A stretch of DNA of 64,000 nucleotides from assembly GCF_900182905.1 (NCBI RefSeq), contig NZ_FXUF01000007.1, forward strand, positions 62,001 through 126,000, given 5' to 3'. Source of the stretch: Anoxynatronum buryatiense. Lineage in GTDB: Bacteria; Bacillota; Clostridia; Peptostreptococcales; Tindalliaceae. This document shows positions 8,471 through 21,010 of this stretch, piece by piece. Position 1 is the first letter of the stretch. Every line of letters starts with the position of its first letter. Position numbers and translations under genes: made by a program. Under the pieces are notes generated by a model. It searched no databases. It had not been told where the DNA came from and saw only the letters and a program-made list of their open reading frames with translations.

Positions 8471-9751
8471 CTATTTGACCGCAATGCGTTCAACGCCGCC
8501 CATATATCCCCGAAGCACTTCTGGAATCACCACACTGCCATCAGGCTGCTGGAAGTTTTCCAGAATAGCCGCCAGGGTACGGCCCACTGCCAGACCCGAC
8601 CCATTGAGGGTGTGAAGGAAGGTGACTTTTCCCCCTTCTTTGGGGCGGTAGCGGATGTTGGCCCGTCGCGCCTGAAAGTCTTCAAAATTACTGCAGGAGG
8701 AGATTTCCACATACCGGTTGTAGCTGGGCATCCACACTTCCACATCGTACTTAAAGGCAGCGGTGAAGCCCAAATCACCCGTGGAAATTTTCACCACCCG
8801 GTAGGGGATTCCCAGTTGTTTCAGCACTTCCTCCGCGTTGGCGGTGAGGCTTTCCAGCTCTGCATAAGAGGTTTCAGGGGTGGTGAATTTCACCATCTCC
8901 ACCTTGTTGAACTGGTGCTGGCGAATGAGCCCACGGGTGTCACGGCCGGCAGACCCGGCTTCTGAGCGGAAACAGGGGGTATAGGCGGCATAGCACAGAG
9001 GCAGGGATTCTTCTGGAATGATTTCATCCCGGTGGATGTTGGTCACAGGTACTTCTGCAGTGGGCACCAGAAAATAGTCTTTTTGGGGCACCCGGAAGGT
9101 GTCTTCTTCAAACTTGGGCAGCTGCCCGGTGCCGGTCATGCTCTGGCGGTTTACCATGAAGGGGGGCATCAGCTCCTGATAACCGTGGTGTTCGGTGTGA
9201 AGATCCAGCATGAAGTTGATGAGGGCCCGTTCCAGTCTGGCTCCCAGGCCTTTATAGAGCACAAATCGGGCTCCGGTGACCTTGGCTGCCCGCTCAAAAT
9301 CCAGGATATCCAAATCGGTTCCCAGATCCCAGTGAGCCTTTGTCTCGTATTCGAAGGTGCGGGGGGTCCCCCATTGGCGCACTTCCACATTATCATCATC
9401 GGTCTCTCCCTGGGGAACATCCGGGTGGGGCACATTGGGAATGCGCAGCATCAGTTCATAAAGCTCGCTGTCCACCTGGGCCACTTCTGCATCCAGATCC
9501 TTGATACGGGCAGAGAGATCTTTCATCTTGGCCATGATTTCGGCGGTGTCCTGCCCTTCTTTTTTCAGGCGGGGAATCTCTCTTGAGACTGCATTTTGTT
9601 CGCTTTTCATCTGTTCCACTTCCTGAAGCAGGCTGCGCCGTTTTTCATCCAACGCCACCACGGCATCCAAATCCACTTCTGCTTCTCCCCGGCGTTCCAT
9701 GGCCGCCTTGATGGTCTCCAGTTCGTTGCGTATCCGTTTCAGATCCAACAT
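8471..9751 (-). CDS. serS: Seryl-tRNA synthetase
   Basis: 426 residues, full length. It charges tRNA-Ser, and tRNA-Sec where present, with serine. The N-terminal ~110 residues form the long antiparallel coiled coil that grips the tRNA. The class II core follows, with motif 2 around [21 protein letters not shown] (near residue 260) and motif 3 around [15 protein letters not shown] (near 385). The ATG follows GAGGAGG. The upstream 550 bases hold a promoter and a serine T-box leader, so expression should rise when tRNA-Ser is uncharged. The position downstream of gyrA matches the B. subtilis origin layout. Confidence 0.98.
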   Translation of the reverse strand: MLDLKRIRNELETIKAAMERRGEAEVDLDAVVALDEKRRSLLQEVEQMKSEQNAVSREIPRLKKEGQDTAEIMAKMKDLSARIKDLDAEVAQVDSELYELMLRIPNVPHPDVPQGETDDDNVEVRQWGTPRTFEYETKAHWDLGTDLDILDFERAAKVTGARFVLYKGLGARLERALINFMLDLHTEHHGYQELMPPFMVNRQSMTGTGQLPKFEEDTFRVPQKDYFLVPTAEVPVTNIHRDEIIPEESLPLCYAAYTPCFRSEAGSAGRDTRGLIRQHQFNKVEMVKFTTPETSYAELESLTANAEEVLKQLGIPYRVVKISTGDLGFTAAFKYDVEVWMPSYNRYVEISSCSNFEDFQARRANIRYRPKEGGKVTFLHTLNGSGLAVGRTLAAILENFQQPDGSVVIPEVLRGYMGGVERIAVK

Positions 9752-9944
9752 TTGATTTCCTCCTCATCTTTTTTCTCTGCTTTTACTGCTTTCACTGTTT
9801 TCAATGTTCTCACTGTTCTTGCTTCTCTCACTGCTTTTCACTTTTTCTTTGGCTTCCGCTTGATCCGCTTAGTTTCGTTGTCGCTTTGTTCTGCGTACTG
9901 CCTTCGCTCATTTAATGATGCTTTCTTTGTTGCCGCAGTTGTCA

Positions 9945-10308
9945 TACAAAAAAACCTTCATCCCCGGTGAAAGGGACGAAGGTTCATACTCCGCGTTGCC
10001 ACCCTGATTGACTGTTTCACATGAAACAATCCACTCAATATACGGGATAACGGCTGTCTGGGCCGGCGGCGCTTGGTGACCCTGGAATAACGCCTGGCGT
10101 TTCCAGCGGCTTTTCACGCCACAGTTCTGAACTGGATTCGACTGGTTGCACCACCGTCTTCCACCACCGACGGCTCTCTGGAGGATTCTCTCAGTCTACT
10201 GGGTTCTTCTTCACTTTTACAGGATATTTTCGACAGACTGTTCAGCGACTTAAAAGGTTTATCAGGTTTTCGACAAAATGCTTCTGTGTCATTAACAGTG
10301 CCTTCGAT
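9945..10308 (-). promoter_or_regulatory. T-box riboswitch leader of serS
   Basis: On the minus strand the T-box core AGGGTGGCAACGCGG is at about 9989-10004, followed by a terminator hairpin (AACCTTC...GAAGGTTTTTTT, about 9950-9983). Upstream are the AG box (AGAGAG near 10175) and a Stem I in which GACTG pairs with CAGTC. Opposite the AGTA bulge the specifier loop contains TCC followed by A (complement of 10134-10136), a serine codon. The TTTCATGTGAAA hairpin at 10013-10028 fits Stem III. Uncharged tRNA-Ser would stabilise the antiterminator. Confidence 0.9.
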
Positions 10309-10314
10309 CAAATT

Positions 10315-10343
10315 ATTGTATCACAGCCGCCATCCCTTGACAA
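10315..10343 (-). promoter_or_regulatory. serS promoter
   Basis: TTGTCA (10338-10343), a 17-base spacer and TG-A-TACAAT (-10 at 10315-10320), with an extended -10. Transcription would start near 10308 and run through the T-box leader. Confidence 0.8.
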
Positions 10344-10392
10344 CCTGTTTAGCTTCTGATTTCTGGTTTTTTGGTTACTGAACTTACTCCAG

Positions 10393-10812
10393 TTACTTGA
10401 GTTCTTTTGCCTGAGCCACAATGGCGGCTTCTTTTGCGTCAGCCGCTTCTGGTGTGGGCAGCCCATGAAGCACTTTGTTGCCGTCTTCATCAACACTGAC
10501 AAAGGTAATGAAGCCATCCACCAGCAGATCGCCGGTTTTTTCATCCACCACACTGGCATAGACGGTGATGCTGGTTCGGCCGGTGAGCACCACTTTGCTG
10601 TCGATGAGAATAATGCTGCCATTGTGCACCGGTTTAAAGAAGCGGAAGCCATGAACTTTAAGGCACACGATGCCTTCGGGTTTTCCGTACTGGCTGGCTG
10701 CCGCCACAAAAGACGCTTCCACAAACCACTCGGCCATTCTGCCGGCAAAAAGGGTGCCGTGGTGGTTCAAATCTTCACTTTTCACCAGATGGTGAATCAC
10801 ATGACTTTTCAT
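10393..10812 (-). CDS. Acyl-CoA thioesterase, hotdog fold (YciA/BACH type)
   Basis: 139 residues, one hotdog domain. The conserved stretch LNHHGTLFAGRMAEWFVEA (residues 15-33) matches the N-h-G-x-L-F-G-G helix motif of the YciA/BFIT group, which hydrolyses acyl-CoA thioesters. The later GRTSITV strand and the VDEKTG...DGFITFV strands are also typical. The ATG follows TGAGGAGG. It is upstream of the serS promoter on the same strand and probably separately expressed. Substrate chain length cannot be predicted. Confidence 0.85.
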   Translation of the reverse strand: MKSHVIHHLVKSEDLNHHGTLFAGRMAEWFVEASFVAAASQYGKPEGIVCLKVHGFRFFKPVHNGSIILIDSKVVLTGRTSITVYASVVDEKTGDLLVDGFITFVSVDEDGNKVLHGLPTPEAADAKEAAIVAQAKELK

Positions 10813-10958
10813 AATGGGTTCCTCCTCAAAGTATCCTGATTCGTTGGCTACCCGACATAGATACCCATTATGGCGACATATATTGATCTTTTTCTATGAA
10901 AATCGTTGAAATTCTCATTAATGATTTTTGCTATGCGAAACCACCCCAGGAAATAGCG

Positions 10959-13811
10959 CTATTCTCCCGCTTGAGCCTCCAGGACATTTAAGATTTCTTC
11001 CAATTGCGCCAGGGCCTCCCCATAGGCTGCCCAATCTCCCTCCTGAGAGGCTTTCTGAGCGGCTTCAAAGGTGTTGCTGGCAGCCCGAATCAGCATTTCG
11101 GTGGAAGCCTCTGCCAAATCTGCCGGCAGGGTGACCTCCGGTGACGGGGTGTCAGCAGGCGTTCCTGGAGCTCCCGGAGTTTCTCCCGGGGCGGGTGCTG
11201 TCGGCTGTTGTTCTGGTGATGACGGTGTTCCGGTGCCACTTTCAGGAATGGTGGGCGTACCGGCACCAAAGAGGCGGGTCAGGGCTTCTTCAAGGGTGCT
11301 TTCCATCACAATATCGTCTCCAAAGGCGGCGATGACCTGCTTCACCTCCGGCGGACTGTCGGAATTGGAAGCCTGGATGTACAGGGGTTCAATGTACAGG
11401 AAGGAGTTGTTCATGGGAATCACCAGCAGGTTCCCCCGAATCACCTGAGAACCGCCTTCTCCCCACAGGGTCAGGCTCTGGGAGATGACTTCATTCTGAT
11501 CGATGCGGGCTTCTATCTGCATGGGCCCATAGATGTTCTGATCTTTGGGCAGCTGGTAAAGCACCAGTTCGCCATAATGCTCTCCGTCATTTCGGGCCAT
11601 GAGAAGGGCAATCATATTATTCAGCCGGTTGGGGGTGTAGGGGACGGAAAGCACAAATTCTTCCCTGTCTTCTCCCGGCATTTTGAAAATCATGTACTGG
11701 GACTCCACATTTTGAGACTGACCGGCATAGCGCTCCTGGGCAATGTTCCATAGGTCTTCATCCAGGTAGAACACGGAGGGGTTGGCCATGTGATACCGCT
11801 CATAAACGATGGTTTGCAGATCAAACAGCTCCTGGGGATACCGGATGTGTTGATGCAAACCTTCCGGCATGGCTTCCAGGGGCTGAAAAAGCCCGGGGAA
11901 GATGTTGGCATAGGTTTGAATCACCGGGTCTTCCACATCGGCAATATAGAAATTGACGTCGCCTTCGTAGGCATCCACCACGACCTTCACCGAGTTGCGC
12001 ATGTAATTGTAGTCTCCCCGCAGGCGGCGGTTGTAGTCCTGGTTCAGGTAGGGAGTGGCGTAGGGGTATCTGTCGTGAATGGTGAAAGCGTCGATGATCC
12101 AGACCAGTCGGCCTTCATGAATCACCAGGTAGGGATCTTCATCGTAGAGGAGGAAGGGGGCGATTTTCGTCACCCTGTCTTCTATGTTCCGGTCAAAAAT
12201 AATGCGGCTCTCCCCTGAAATACTGCCGGAAACAAACAGCCGGGCACTCCGCTCCCGCAGGGCGTAAAGCAGCCGGTTAAATCCGCTTAAAGGAATGCCG
12301 GCAGTTCCTTCATACATGGTTTCTGCGTTGTCTTCACCCATGGGGTAGTCAAATTCCATTTCACCGGTATTCACCACGATGTAATGATTGGTGAGTTCGC
12401 CAAAATAGATTTCAGGCCGGGTAATCAGCAGATCAGTGGTGCTCACGGGGGGAATGTTGCGAATAAACAGCTCTGGCTGCCCCTGGGGGGTGATGGCATT
12501 CACCGGTGAAACCACTGCGCCATACCCATGGGTGTATTTCAGATGCATGTTCAGCCAGGTTTTGGCGGATTCGCTGATGCGTTCCATATTCAGTTCACGG
12601 GCTGATGTAAACACCTGGCGGTATTCGCCGTCAATGTGGTAGCGGTCAATATCCACATCGGTGAACTGGTAATAGGGGCGAATGGCCTGCAGTTGATTGT
12701 AGCTGAGAAGGGCAGGCCGGTAGTCATTGATGCGGATGTTTTTCACTGTTTCCGGGTTGGCCTCCAAGTCTTCCCGGGTGAGGTTGTAATCGATGTTAAA
12801 CGCTTCTTCCCGCACGTTATCCAGCCCATAGGCCATGCGGGTGTACTCGATGTTCTGGCGGATATAGGGGGTTTCCCTGGCCAGCACATTGGGCTCCACC
12901 ACAAAGCGCTCAACGCCTGCACTGGCAATGCCTCCCAGCACTGTCACCAGTATGAGGAGCACCGGACCAGCGGCCATCAGCTTGTATTTTCGGCCATAAA
13001 AACCCACCAGCAGCAGCACGCCGCCGGCAAAACTCACCAAGGCTTTGATGCGGTAAAGGGGCAGGCCCACGGCCATATCGGTATAGCCGGCGCCATAAAT
13101 GGCCCCCTGGGGAGAGTACAGGAGTTGATAAATGCTGAGAAGGTACCGCAGGGTGAGAATGGCAAAGAAAATCACACCCAGGGTCACCATCTGGCGGGTG
13201 GCAAAGGTCAAAAACCGTTTCATCGTGTCTTTCCAGGGATTAGTCCCTTCTTCCACCTGAATCAGGGTGGGCCGGCGGACAGCCAGCATGAACAAATAGA
13301 ATATGAAGGTGACCACCACCACGGTGAAAATCAGTGAGATCAGAGTGTCCAGCCCTTGCATCAAGAGGGGCCAGGTGAAGAAATAATAGGCGATGTCTTT
13401 ACCAAAAACCGGGTCTTCCACGCCAAAGGGAACCTGATGGCGAAACTCCAGAATCTGCCACCAGAAACGCCCCACGGTATTCATGGCGGTGTAGAGTCCC
13501 AGCACCACCGCCGGCAGCAGCAGCCACCGGTTGATCTGTTTGTCCGACAGGGTCACCTGGGTGGCACCGGTCTGTTTTTCGTACCTTTTCTTGAGTACCC
13601 GAAAATAAGCATAAAAGAGAATACCTGCCACTATAAAGACAGGGATGCCCAACGTCATCTGCGTACGCAGCCGGGTGAGAAACACACCCGTGTATCCCAA
13701 ATCGGCAAACCATTGGTATTCGGTGATGAAATGGACCAACTGGCTGGTGAAAAGCAGCAGAATCACCACCAGGGCCGCCACCCCTCCCAGTATTTTTCGA
13801 ATGCGGTTCAT
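10959..13811 (-). CDS. UPF0182 family large membrane protein
   Basis: 950 residues, matching the COG1615/UPF0182 family of long bacterial membrane proteins of unknown function. Seven predicted membrane helices occupy roughly residues 9-300. A large extracytoplasmic domain follows (ELNMERISESAKTWLNMHLKYTHGYG, ITRPEIYFGE and IPMNNSFLYIEPLY are recognisable family stretches). Near the C-terminus lies a Pro/Thr/Gly-rich linker (about 855-900) and then a short Ala/Glu helix. The start is the ATG after GGGAG. Apparently a single-gene unit downstream of the sigma-factor operon. No role is proposed. Confidence 0.9.
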   Translation of the reverse strand: MNRIRKILGGVAALVVILLLFTSQLVHFITEYQWFADLGYTGVFLTRLRTQMTLGIPVFIVAGILFYAYFRVLKKRYEKQTGATQVTLSDKQINRWLLLPAVVLGLYTAMNTVGRFWWQILEFRHQVPFGVEDPVFGKDIAYYFFTWPLLMQGLDTLISLIFTVVVVTFIFYLFMLAVRRPTLIQVEEGTNPWKDTMKRFLTFATRQMVTLGVIFFAILTLRYLLSIYQLLYSPQGAIYGAGYTDMAVGLPLYRIKALVSFAGGVLLLVGFYGRKYKLMAAGPVLLILVTVLGGIASAGVERFVVEPNVLARETPYIRQNIEYTRMAYGLDNVREEAFNIDYNLTREDLEANPETVKNIRINDYRPALLSYNQLQAIRPYYQFTDVDIDRYHIDGEYRQVFTSARELNMERISESAKTWLNMHLKYTHGYGAVVSPVNAITPQGQPELFIRNIPPVSTTDLLITRPEIYFGELTNHYIVVNTGEMEFDYPMGEDNAETMYEGTAGIPLSGFNRLLYALRERSARLFVSGSISGESRIIFDRNIEDRVTKIAPFLLYDEDPYLVIHEGRLVWIIDAFTIHDRYPYATPYLNQDYNRRLRGDYNYMRNSVKVVVDAYEGDVNFYIADVEDPVIQTYANIFPGLFQPLEAMPEGLHQHIRYPQELFDLQTIVYERYHMANPSVFYLDEDLWNIAQERYAGQSQNVESQYMIFKMPGEDREEFVLSVPYTPNRLNNMIALLMARNDGEHYGELVLYQLPKDQNIYGPMQIEARIDQNEVISQSLTLWGEGGSQVIRGNLLVIPMNNSFLYIEPLYIQASNSDSPPEVKQVIAAFGDDIVMESTLEEALTRLFGAGTPTIPESGTGTPSSPEQQPTAPAPGETPGAPGTPADTPSPEVTLPADLAEASTEMLIRAASNTFEAAQKASQEGDWAAYGEALAQLEEILNVLEAQAGE

Positions 13812-14156
13812 TTGAAAAACTCCCTTCTCTCATCATCCAGTTAAATGACCGGATGTCACCATTTTTTAATGGTTTTTTAATGGTTTTTCACTCATGTGGT
13901 TTGTTCAGAGGGTACCGACCACCGTCACCCATGCTTTTCGATTTCGTTGATTCATGTTGATGATTTTTCATGATCTCTTCTACTTTATCACACCAACATG
14001 AACTGTTGATGAAATGGTGTTGATAAACAAGACGTTCTTTTTCTGTAAATGTTTGCTTTCAACCCTCACGGATTTAAAGCCCTGTTGTCTGTAGAAACCT
14101 GATGATGCCTGAAGATGCCTGAAGAAAAGGCACCGGGCATTTTCAGCCGGGTGCCT
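13812..14156. other. Spacer upstream of the UPF0182 gene
   Basis: No gene seen. It includes an imperfect 11-bp T-rich repeat (tttttaatggt, about 13863-13888) and, at its far end, the sigB terminator. The UPF0182 gene promoter must lie here but is not obvious. Confidence 0.4.
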
Positions 14157-14158
14157 TT
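14125..14158 (-). terminator. Terminator of the rsbV-rsbW-sigB operon
   Basis: Stem AAAGGCACCGGGC/GCCGGGTGCCTTT (one mismatch) directly after the sigB stop codon. On the minus strand it is followed by TTTTC. Confidence 0.85.
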
Positions 14159-14963
14159 ATTGCATGGTCCGTTTAAATTCTTTCTTGAATTTTTCGATGA
14201 TTTTCTTTTCCATCCGGGAAACTGTCATCTGTGATACATTCAGCGACATGGCTACCTGCATCTGGGTCTGGTTTTCGAAGAAGCGGTCTTTCAGCACCTT
14301 GCGCTCCACCTGATTCAGTTTTTCCATGGCCTGCAGAATGAAATCCCGGTTTTCAATGAAGTCGAACATTTTATCGGTTTCACCGATGAGATCCATGAAC
14401 TGAATATCTTTGTCCTCTCCTTCGTTGTCGTAGGTGAGGTCAAGAGACTTGGGGGTGTATACCTGGTTGGCCTCCATGGCTTCGATGATTTCTTCCTCAG
14501 AGCAGTTCAGGTAATCGGCAATGTCTTTTATTTTTGGGGTTCGCTGTAATTGTTGCTGTAAAATACTTTTGGTGGTGTTGATTTTTTTCGACAGTTCCTG
14601 AATGCGCCGGGGTACCCGGATAGACCAGCCTTTGTCACGAAAGTACTTTTTGATTTCACCGATGATGGTGGGAGTGGCAAAACTGGAAAACTCATAGCCC
14701 CGGTCAACATCAAAGCGTTCAATGGCATAGATCAGGCCGAGGGAAGCCACCTGGTAGATGTCTTCGTAATCGATGCCTTTATTGATATATTTTCTGGAGA
14801 GTATTTCGGCGATAAACAGGTAGCGCCTTACCAGTTCGTTTCGGATTTTCACATCCCGGTTTTCCCGGTAGACCAGGAACAGTTCTTTATCATTCAGTGT
14901 GTCAAGGGAAAGATGGCGGCCCGGGTTTGACGGAGAGTGATTGGCGGTGGATGGTGTCGTCAT
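14157..14963 (-). CDS. sigB: RNA polymerase sigma factor, SigB/SigF family
   Basis: 268 residues. Region 2 (YLFIAEILSRKYINKGIDYEDIYQVASLGLIYAIERFD, then FSSFATPTIIGEIKKYFRDKGW) and the region 4 helix-turn-helix (TQMQVAMSLNVSQMTVSRMEKKI) are intact. It resembles B. subtilis general-stress SigB more than sporulation SigF, and the partner genes are also RsbW- and RsbV-like. Its ATG overlaps the rsbW stop (ATGA), giving stoichiometric coupling. It should be held inactive by RsbW until RsbV is dephosphorylated. No PP2C phosphatase (RsbU/RsbP type) is in this window. Confidence 0.92.
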   Translation of the reverse strand: MTTPSTANHSPSNPGRHLSLDTLNDKELFLVYRENRDVKIRNELVRRYLFIAEILSRKYINKGIDYEDIYQVASLGLIYAIERFDVDRGYEFSSFATPTIIGEIKKYFRDKGWSIRVPRRIQELSKKINTTKSILQQQLQRTPKIKDIADYLNCSEEEIIEAMEANQVYTPKSLDLTYDNEGEDKDIQFMDLIGETDKMFDFIENRDFILQAMEKLNQVERKVLKDRFFENQTQMQVAMSLNVSQMTVSRMEKKIIEKFKKEFKRTMQ

Positions 14964-15391
14964 CAGGCTTCCTCCCTTAAATTTTTAATCATGGTGATGG
15001 ATGTGCCCTGGCTGCTGCCAGTTTTAATTTTCACATCATCCATCAATGATCTGATGATAAAGATTCCCAGCCCTCCTTCATTCAGTTCTTCCAGTTTTGG
15101 GTCCTGGAGGGTTTGAACACTGTAGCCCTTGCCGAAATCAGAAACAGAGATGGTCAGCCGTTTCTGCTCACGAATAAACTGGACAACAAAATTTTCCTCA
15201 GCACTGCAGCCGCCATGCATAATGGCGTTGGAGCAGGCTTCAGACAAAGCCACCTTGATGTCTTCGATATCTTCAATATCGAAGCCCATACTGCTGGCAA
15301 TGGCTGTTACTGTCAACCGGATCATACTCACATACTCTGAACGATGGGGAATGGACAACTCGATCATTTCCCGGTTGATTTCATGATTCAT
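14963..15391 (-). CDS. rsbW: Anti-sigma factor / serine kinase RsbW
   Basis: 142 residues from the ATG at 15391, chosen because AAGGAG lies nine bases before it. The GHKL ATPase fold shows the N box (EACSNAIMHG) and G boxes (DFGKGYS, GGLGIFIIRSLMD). It binds the sigma factor and phosphorylates RsbV. The stretch EYVSMIRLTVTAIASSMGF is closer to RsbW than to SpoIIAB. It is flanked by rsbV and sigB, so the partner-switching module is complete apart from the phosphatase. Confidence 0.92.
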   Translation of the reverse strand: MNHEINREMIELSIPHRSEYVSMIRLTVTAIASSMGFDIEDIEDIKVALSEACSNAIMHGGCSAEENFVVQFIREQKRLTISVSDFGKGYSVQTLQDPKLEELNEGGLGIFIIRSLMDDVKIKTGSSQGTSITMIKNLREEA

Positions 15392-15453
15392 TTTGCTGAG
15401 CTCCTTCATCACTGGTCTCACGATAGGGATCACCTTCTCATTGGATTTGGAAA

Positions 15454-15771
15454 CTAATTTTCCACTACTAGTATTTTATCCAATCCCGTGATATTTAATA
15501 ATTTTTTTATGCTGGGCTTCAAATTTCTGACAAGAATGTTCAAATTTTCCTTCTGTAACTGCTTCAGGGTTCCAATGAAAACGCTTAATCCGGTGCTGTC
15601 AATGTATTCCAATTGGTCTCCCATGATGCGGATCGACCCTTTTTTCTCTTCCAACATTTCATTCACTGCTTTTTTCAGAATGCCGGCAGTATGCAGGTCC
15701 ACTTCACCCTCCAGTACAAGCACCCAAAGCTGTTCCTCTTCATTAAAGGATTTTTGGATCTTCAGTGCCAC
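15454..15771 (-). CDS. rsbV: Anti-sigma factor antagonist RsbV (STAS domain)
   Basis: 105 residues from GTG at 15771, which follows AAAGGAGGGAGTACA. An in-frame ATG at 15807 lies upstream of that site and would not be served by it. A STAS domain covers the whole protein. The phosphorylatable Ser is S59 in IDSTGLSV. Unphosphorylated RsbV releases the sigma factor from RsbW. First gene of the operon; a TATAAT lies upstream near 15824-15829 but no convincing -35 was found. Confidence 0.9.
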   Translation of the reverse strand: MALKIQKSFNEEEQLWVLVLEGEVDLHTAGILKKAVNEMLEEKKGSIRIMGDQLEYIDSTGLSVFIGTLKQLQKENLNILVRNLKPSIKKLLNITGLDKILVVEN

Positions 15772-16043
15772 TGTACTCCCTCCTTTATTGCGAATAAAAG
15801 GCGTCATTGTGTGTTGTCTGTCTATTATAACAGATTCAGCCTGTTAACACTATATAAGTGTGGTGATTTGTCTATTTTTAGACGGTTAGTCTCATCATTG
15901 GACCTTTTAGGCGATAAAAACTGTTGGTTATAAGGCATTAACTCCTCTGGATCTAAAGAAAAAAACGGCAATAGCGCCGTTTTGAGGATGAAGGTTAAAA
16001 ACGATTTTTCTCTCAACCAGGATTCTGATAATATAACGTGTTT
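15772..16043. other. Spacer between gyrA and rsbV
   Basis: Contains the gyrA terminator (15955-15983) and the rsbV promoter region. No gene seen. Confidence 0.5.
15955..15983 (-). terminator. Terminator of gyrA
   Basis: Perfect 8-bp stem AAAACGGC/GCCGTTTT with a 6-base loop, followed on the minus strand by seven T. It lies 60 bases downstream of the gyrA stop. Confidence 0.9.
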
Positions 16044-18647
16044 CTATTCTTCATCCTCTGTTTCTATTTCTTCAGAAACAGTATCTATTTCTATTTCAGA
16101 TTCTTCATTCAATGCCATTTCATTTTCATCTTCTGCTGTTTCCAAATCGGTTCCGTGGGTAGCTTCCGTTTCCACCTCTGTCTCCAAATCTTCTTCCAGG
16201 GCATTTTCCGGTTCTTCTTCCCGTCGGGGCAGCAGTGCCATGGAGATGATGTGGTGCTGTTCGCCGGTGCGCATCAAGCGCACGCCCCGGGTGCGGCGGC
16301 CAACTCTGGAGATGGTGGTCACGGCCAGGCGGATAATGCTGCCATCCTGATTGATGAGCAGCAACTCATCGTCATCGTTGGTAATGCGGGCACCAATGAG
16401 CTCACCGGTATCTTCGGTATAATTATAGGTGTAGAGACCTTTGCCGCCTCTTGACTGAACCCGGTATTGATTAACGCTGGTGCGTTTTCCAAAGCCTTTT
16501 TCACTCACCACCAGCAGGTCTTCCGGTTGCTGGGGATCAAAAACTTCCATGGTTACCACCCGGTCATCTTTTGCCAGGGTGATGCCTTTGACACCCATGG
16601 AGCTGCGGCCTGTCTCCCGAAGCTTGTCGGTTTCAAAGCGAATACCGATGCCCCGGGCAGTGGTGAGCATCACATGGTGTCCCGGATCGGCGTGACGCAC
16701 GCTGATGAGTTGGTCACCCTCCCGCAGGGTGAGGGCAATGAGTCCTCTTTTGCGGGTGTTGAGGAACTGGCAGAGCTGGGTTTTTTTAATAACCCCTTTT
16801 TCAGTGGCCATGAGAAGGTATTTAAGATCACACTGCTTGCTCACAGGAATGGTGGCGGTGATCTTTTCTTCTGGTTCCAGCTGAATCAGGTTCACAATGG
16901 CACTGCCCTTGGCCTGTCGTTTGCCTTCAGGAATTTCATACACATTCAGCTTATATACCCGCCCTCTGTTGGTGAAAAAGAGGAGGGAATCGTGGCTGGA
17001 GGTGATGAGAATGCGTTCCACAAAATCTTCTTCCCGGGTGCTGAGGGCGCTGATTCCTTTTCCGCCCCTTTTCTGGCTTTTATACTCGCTGACGGGCACC
17101 CGCTTGCAGTAGCCGAAATGAGTCATGGTGATGACCACATCTTCTTCTTCGATGAAGTCTTCCATGTTCAGCTCTTCGATATTTTCTTCGATGAGAGTAC
17201 GGCGGGGATCGCCGTATTTTTCCTTGATTTCCACAAGTTCATCACGAATGATGTCTCTGACCATCTGTTCGCTGGCCAGAATGGCCCGCAGCTGCTGAAT
17301 CACTTTCATGGTTTCTTCGTAGTCGGCAATGATTTTGTCCCGCTCAAGGCCGGTGAGGCGCTGCAGGCGCATATCCAGAATGGCCTGGGCCTGACGCTCT
17401 GAGAAATCAAACTGGGTCATGAGGCCTTCTTTGGCTTCTGCACCGGTGCGGCTGCCGCGAATAAGAGCAATGACCTGGTCCAGGTGATCCAGTGCCTTTC
17501 GAAGGCCTTCCAGTATATGGGCCTTTTCTTCTGCCTTGGCCAAATCATAACGGGTGCGGCGCACAATGATTTCTTTCTGATGCTCCAGGTAGTAATGAAG
17601 CATTTCTTTCAGATTCAGCACTTTGGGCTGGCCGTCCACCAGTGCCAGCATGATGACTCCAAAACTTTCTTCCATCTGGGAATGCTTATAAAGCCGGTTC
17701 AGCACCACATTGGGGCTGACATCACGGCGAAGTTCAATGACGATGCGCATACCGTCCCGGTCTGATTCATCTCTCAGATCGGTGATGCCATCCATTTTTT
17801 TATCCCGCACCAGGTGGGCAATTTTTTCGATGAGGCGGGCCTTGTTCACCTGATAGGGCAGTTCGGTGACGATGATCTGTGCTTTTCCGCTTTTCAGTTG
17901 TTCAATTTCTGCTTTGGCGCGTACCCTTACCCGGCCCCGGCCGGTGCGATAGGCAGCCAAAATGCCGCTGCGTCCCAAAATGGTGCCCCCGGTGGGAAAA
18001 TCAGGGGCGGGAATGGTGGTCATCAGCTTTTCCAGCGAAATATCCGGTTCTTCCAGCATCAAGACGGCTCCATCAATCACTTCTCCCAGGTTGTGGGGAG
18101 GAATGTTGGTGGCCATTCCCACGGCAATGCCGCTGGATCCATTCACCAGCAGGTTGGGAAAACGGCTGGGAAGCACCACCGGTTCCTGGAGGGTTTCATC
18201 AAAGTTGGGCATGAAATCAACGGTTTCTTTACCGATATCCCGAAGCATTTCCACCGCTATTTTTGACAGCCTTGCTTCGGTGTAACGCATGGCTGCCGGG
18301 CTGTCGCCGTCAACAGAGCCGAAGTTGCCGTGGCCGTCCACCAGGGGTGCCCGGATGGAAAAATCTTGCGCCATACGCACCATGGCTAAATAAACCGCAC
18401 TGTCGCCATGAGGATGGTACTTACCCAGAACGTCACCGACGATTCTGGCAGATTTTCGGTAAGGTTTATCCGGCCCCATGCCCAGATCGTTCATGGCATA
18501 CAGGATACGGCGGTGAACCGGTTTGAACCCGTCCCTTACATCTGGGAGGGCACGGCCAACGATGACGCTCATGGCGTAATCGATGTATGATTTTTTCATT
18601 TCATCCTCGATACCGATGGGGATGATTTTTTGCAATTCCTGATCCAC
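16044..18647 (-). CDS. gyrA: DNA gyrase subunit A
   Basis: 867 residues, starting at GTG 18647 after GGGGAGA. Subunit A cuts and rejoins DNA during ATP-driven negative supercoiling. Catalytic Y122 lies in [10 protein letters not shown]. The GyrA box QKRGGKG, which separates gyrase from topoisomerase IV, opens the C-terminal beta-propeller. The quinolone region reads [12 protein letters not shown], so Ser83 is kept but the usual acidic residue at 87 (Asp or Glu) is Leu. About 60 acidic residues end the protein ([12 protein letters not shown] onward), longer and more acidic than in B. subtilis. gyrB lies 17 bases upstream, so the two are cotranscribed. Confidence 0.98.
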   Translation of the reverse strand: MDQELQKIIPIGIEDEMKKSYIDYAMSVIVGRALPDVRDGFKPVHRRILYAMNDLGMGPDKPYRKSARIVGDVLGKYHPHGDSAVYLAMVRMAQDFSIRAPLVDGHGNFGSVDGDSPAAMRYTEARLSKIAVEMLRDIGKETVDFMPNFDETLQEPVVLPSRFPNLLVNGSSGIAVGMATNIPPHNLGEVIDGAVLMLEEPDISLEKLMTTIPAPDFPTGGTILGRSGILAAYRTGRGRVRVRAKAEIEQLKSGKAQIIVTELPYQVNKARLIEKIAHLVRDKKMDGITDLRDESDRDGMRIVIELRRDVSPNVVLNRLYKHSQMEESFGVIMLALVDGQPKVLNLKEMLHYYLEHQKEIIVRRTRYDLAKAEEKAHILEGLRKALDHLDQVIALIRGSRTGAEAKEGLMTQFDFSERQAQAILDMRLQRLTGLERDKIIADYEETMKVIQQLRAILASEQMVRDIIRDELVEIKEKYGDPRRTLIEENIEELNMEDFIEEEDVVITMTHFGYCKRVPVSEYKSQKRGGKGISALSTREEDFVERILITSSHDSLLFFTNRGRVYKLNVYEIPEGKRQAKGSAIVNLIQLEPEEKITATIPVSKQCDLKYLLMATEKGVIKKTQLCQFLNTRKRGLIALTLREGDQLISVRHADPGHHVMLTTARGIGIRFETDKLRETGRSSMGVKGITLAKDDRVVTMEVFDPQQPEDLLVVSEKGFGKRTSVNQYRVQSRGGKGLYTYNYTEDTGELIGARITNDDDELLLINQDGSIIRLAVTTISRVGRRTRGVRLMRTGEQHHIISMALLPRREEEPENALEEDLETEVETEATHGTDLETAEDENEMALNEESEIEIDTVSEEIETEDEE

Positions 18648-18664
18648 TTTTTTTCTCCCCCTTA

Positions 18665-20927
<2,263 letters not shown>

Positions 20928-21010
20928 GGATGACAACCCCTCCTTCATTTCTTTTGGAAAGAAAGATTTTTTCTCTGTAATAAAATACACCACTCTTTAT
21001 TATATCCTTT

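Noticed and set aside
10013-10028. parS-like TGTTTCACATGAAACA
   Set aside because: One mismatch to parS, and it lies in the serS T-box leader where it forms the Stem III hairpin.
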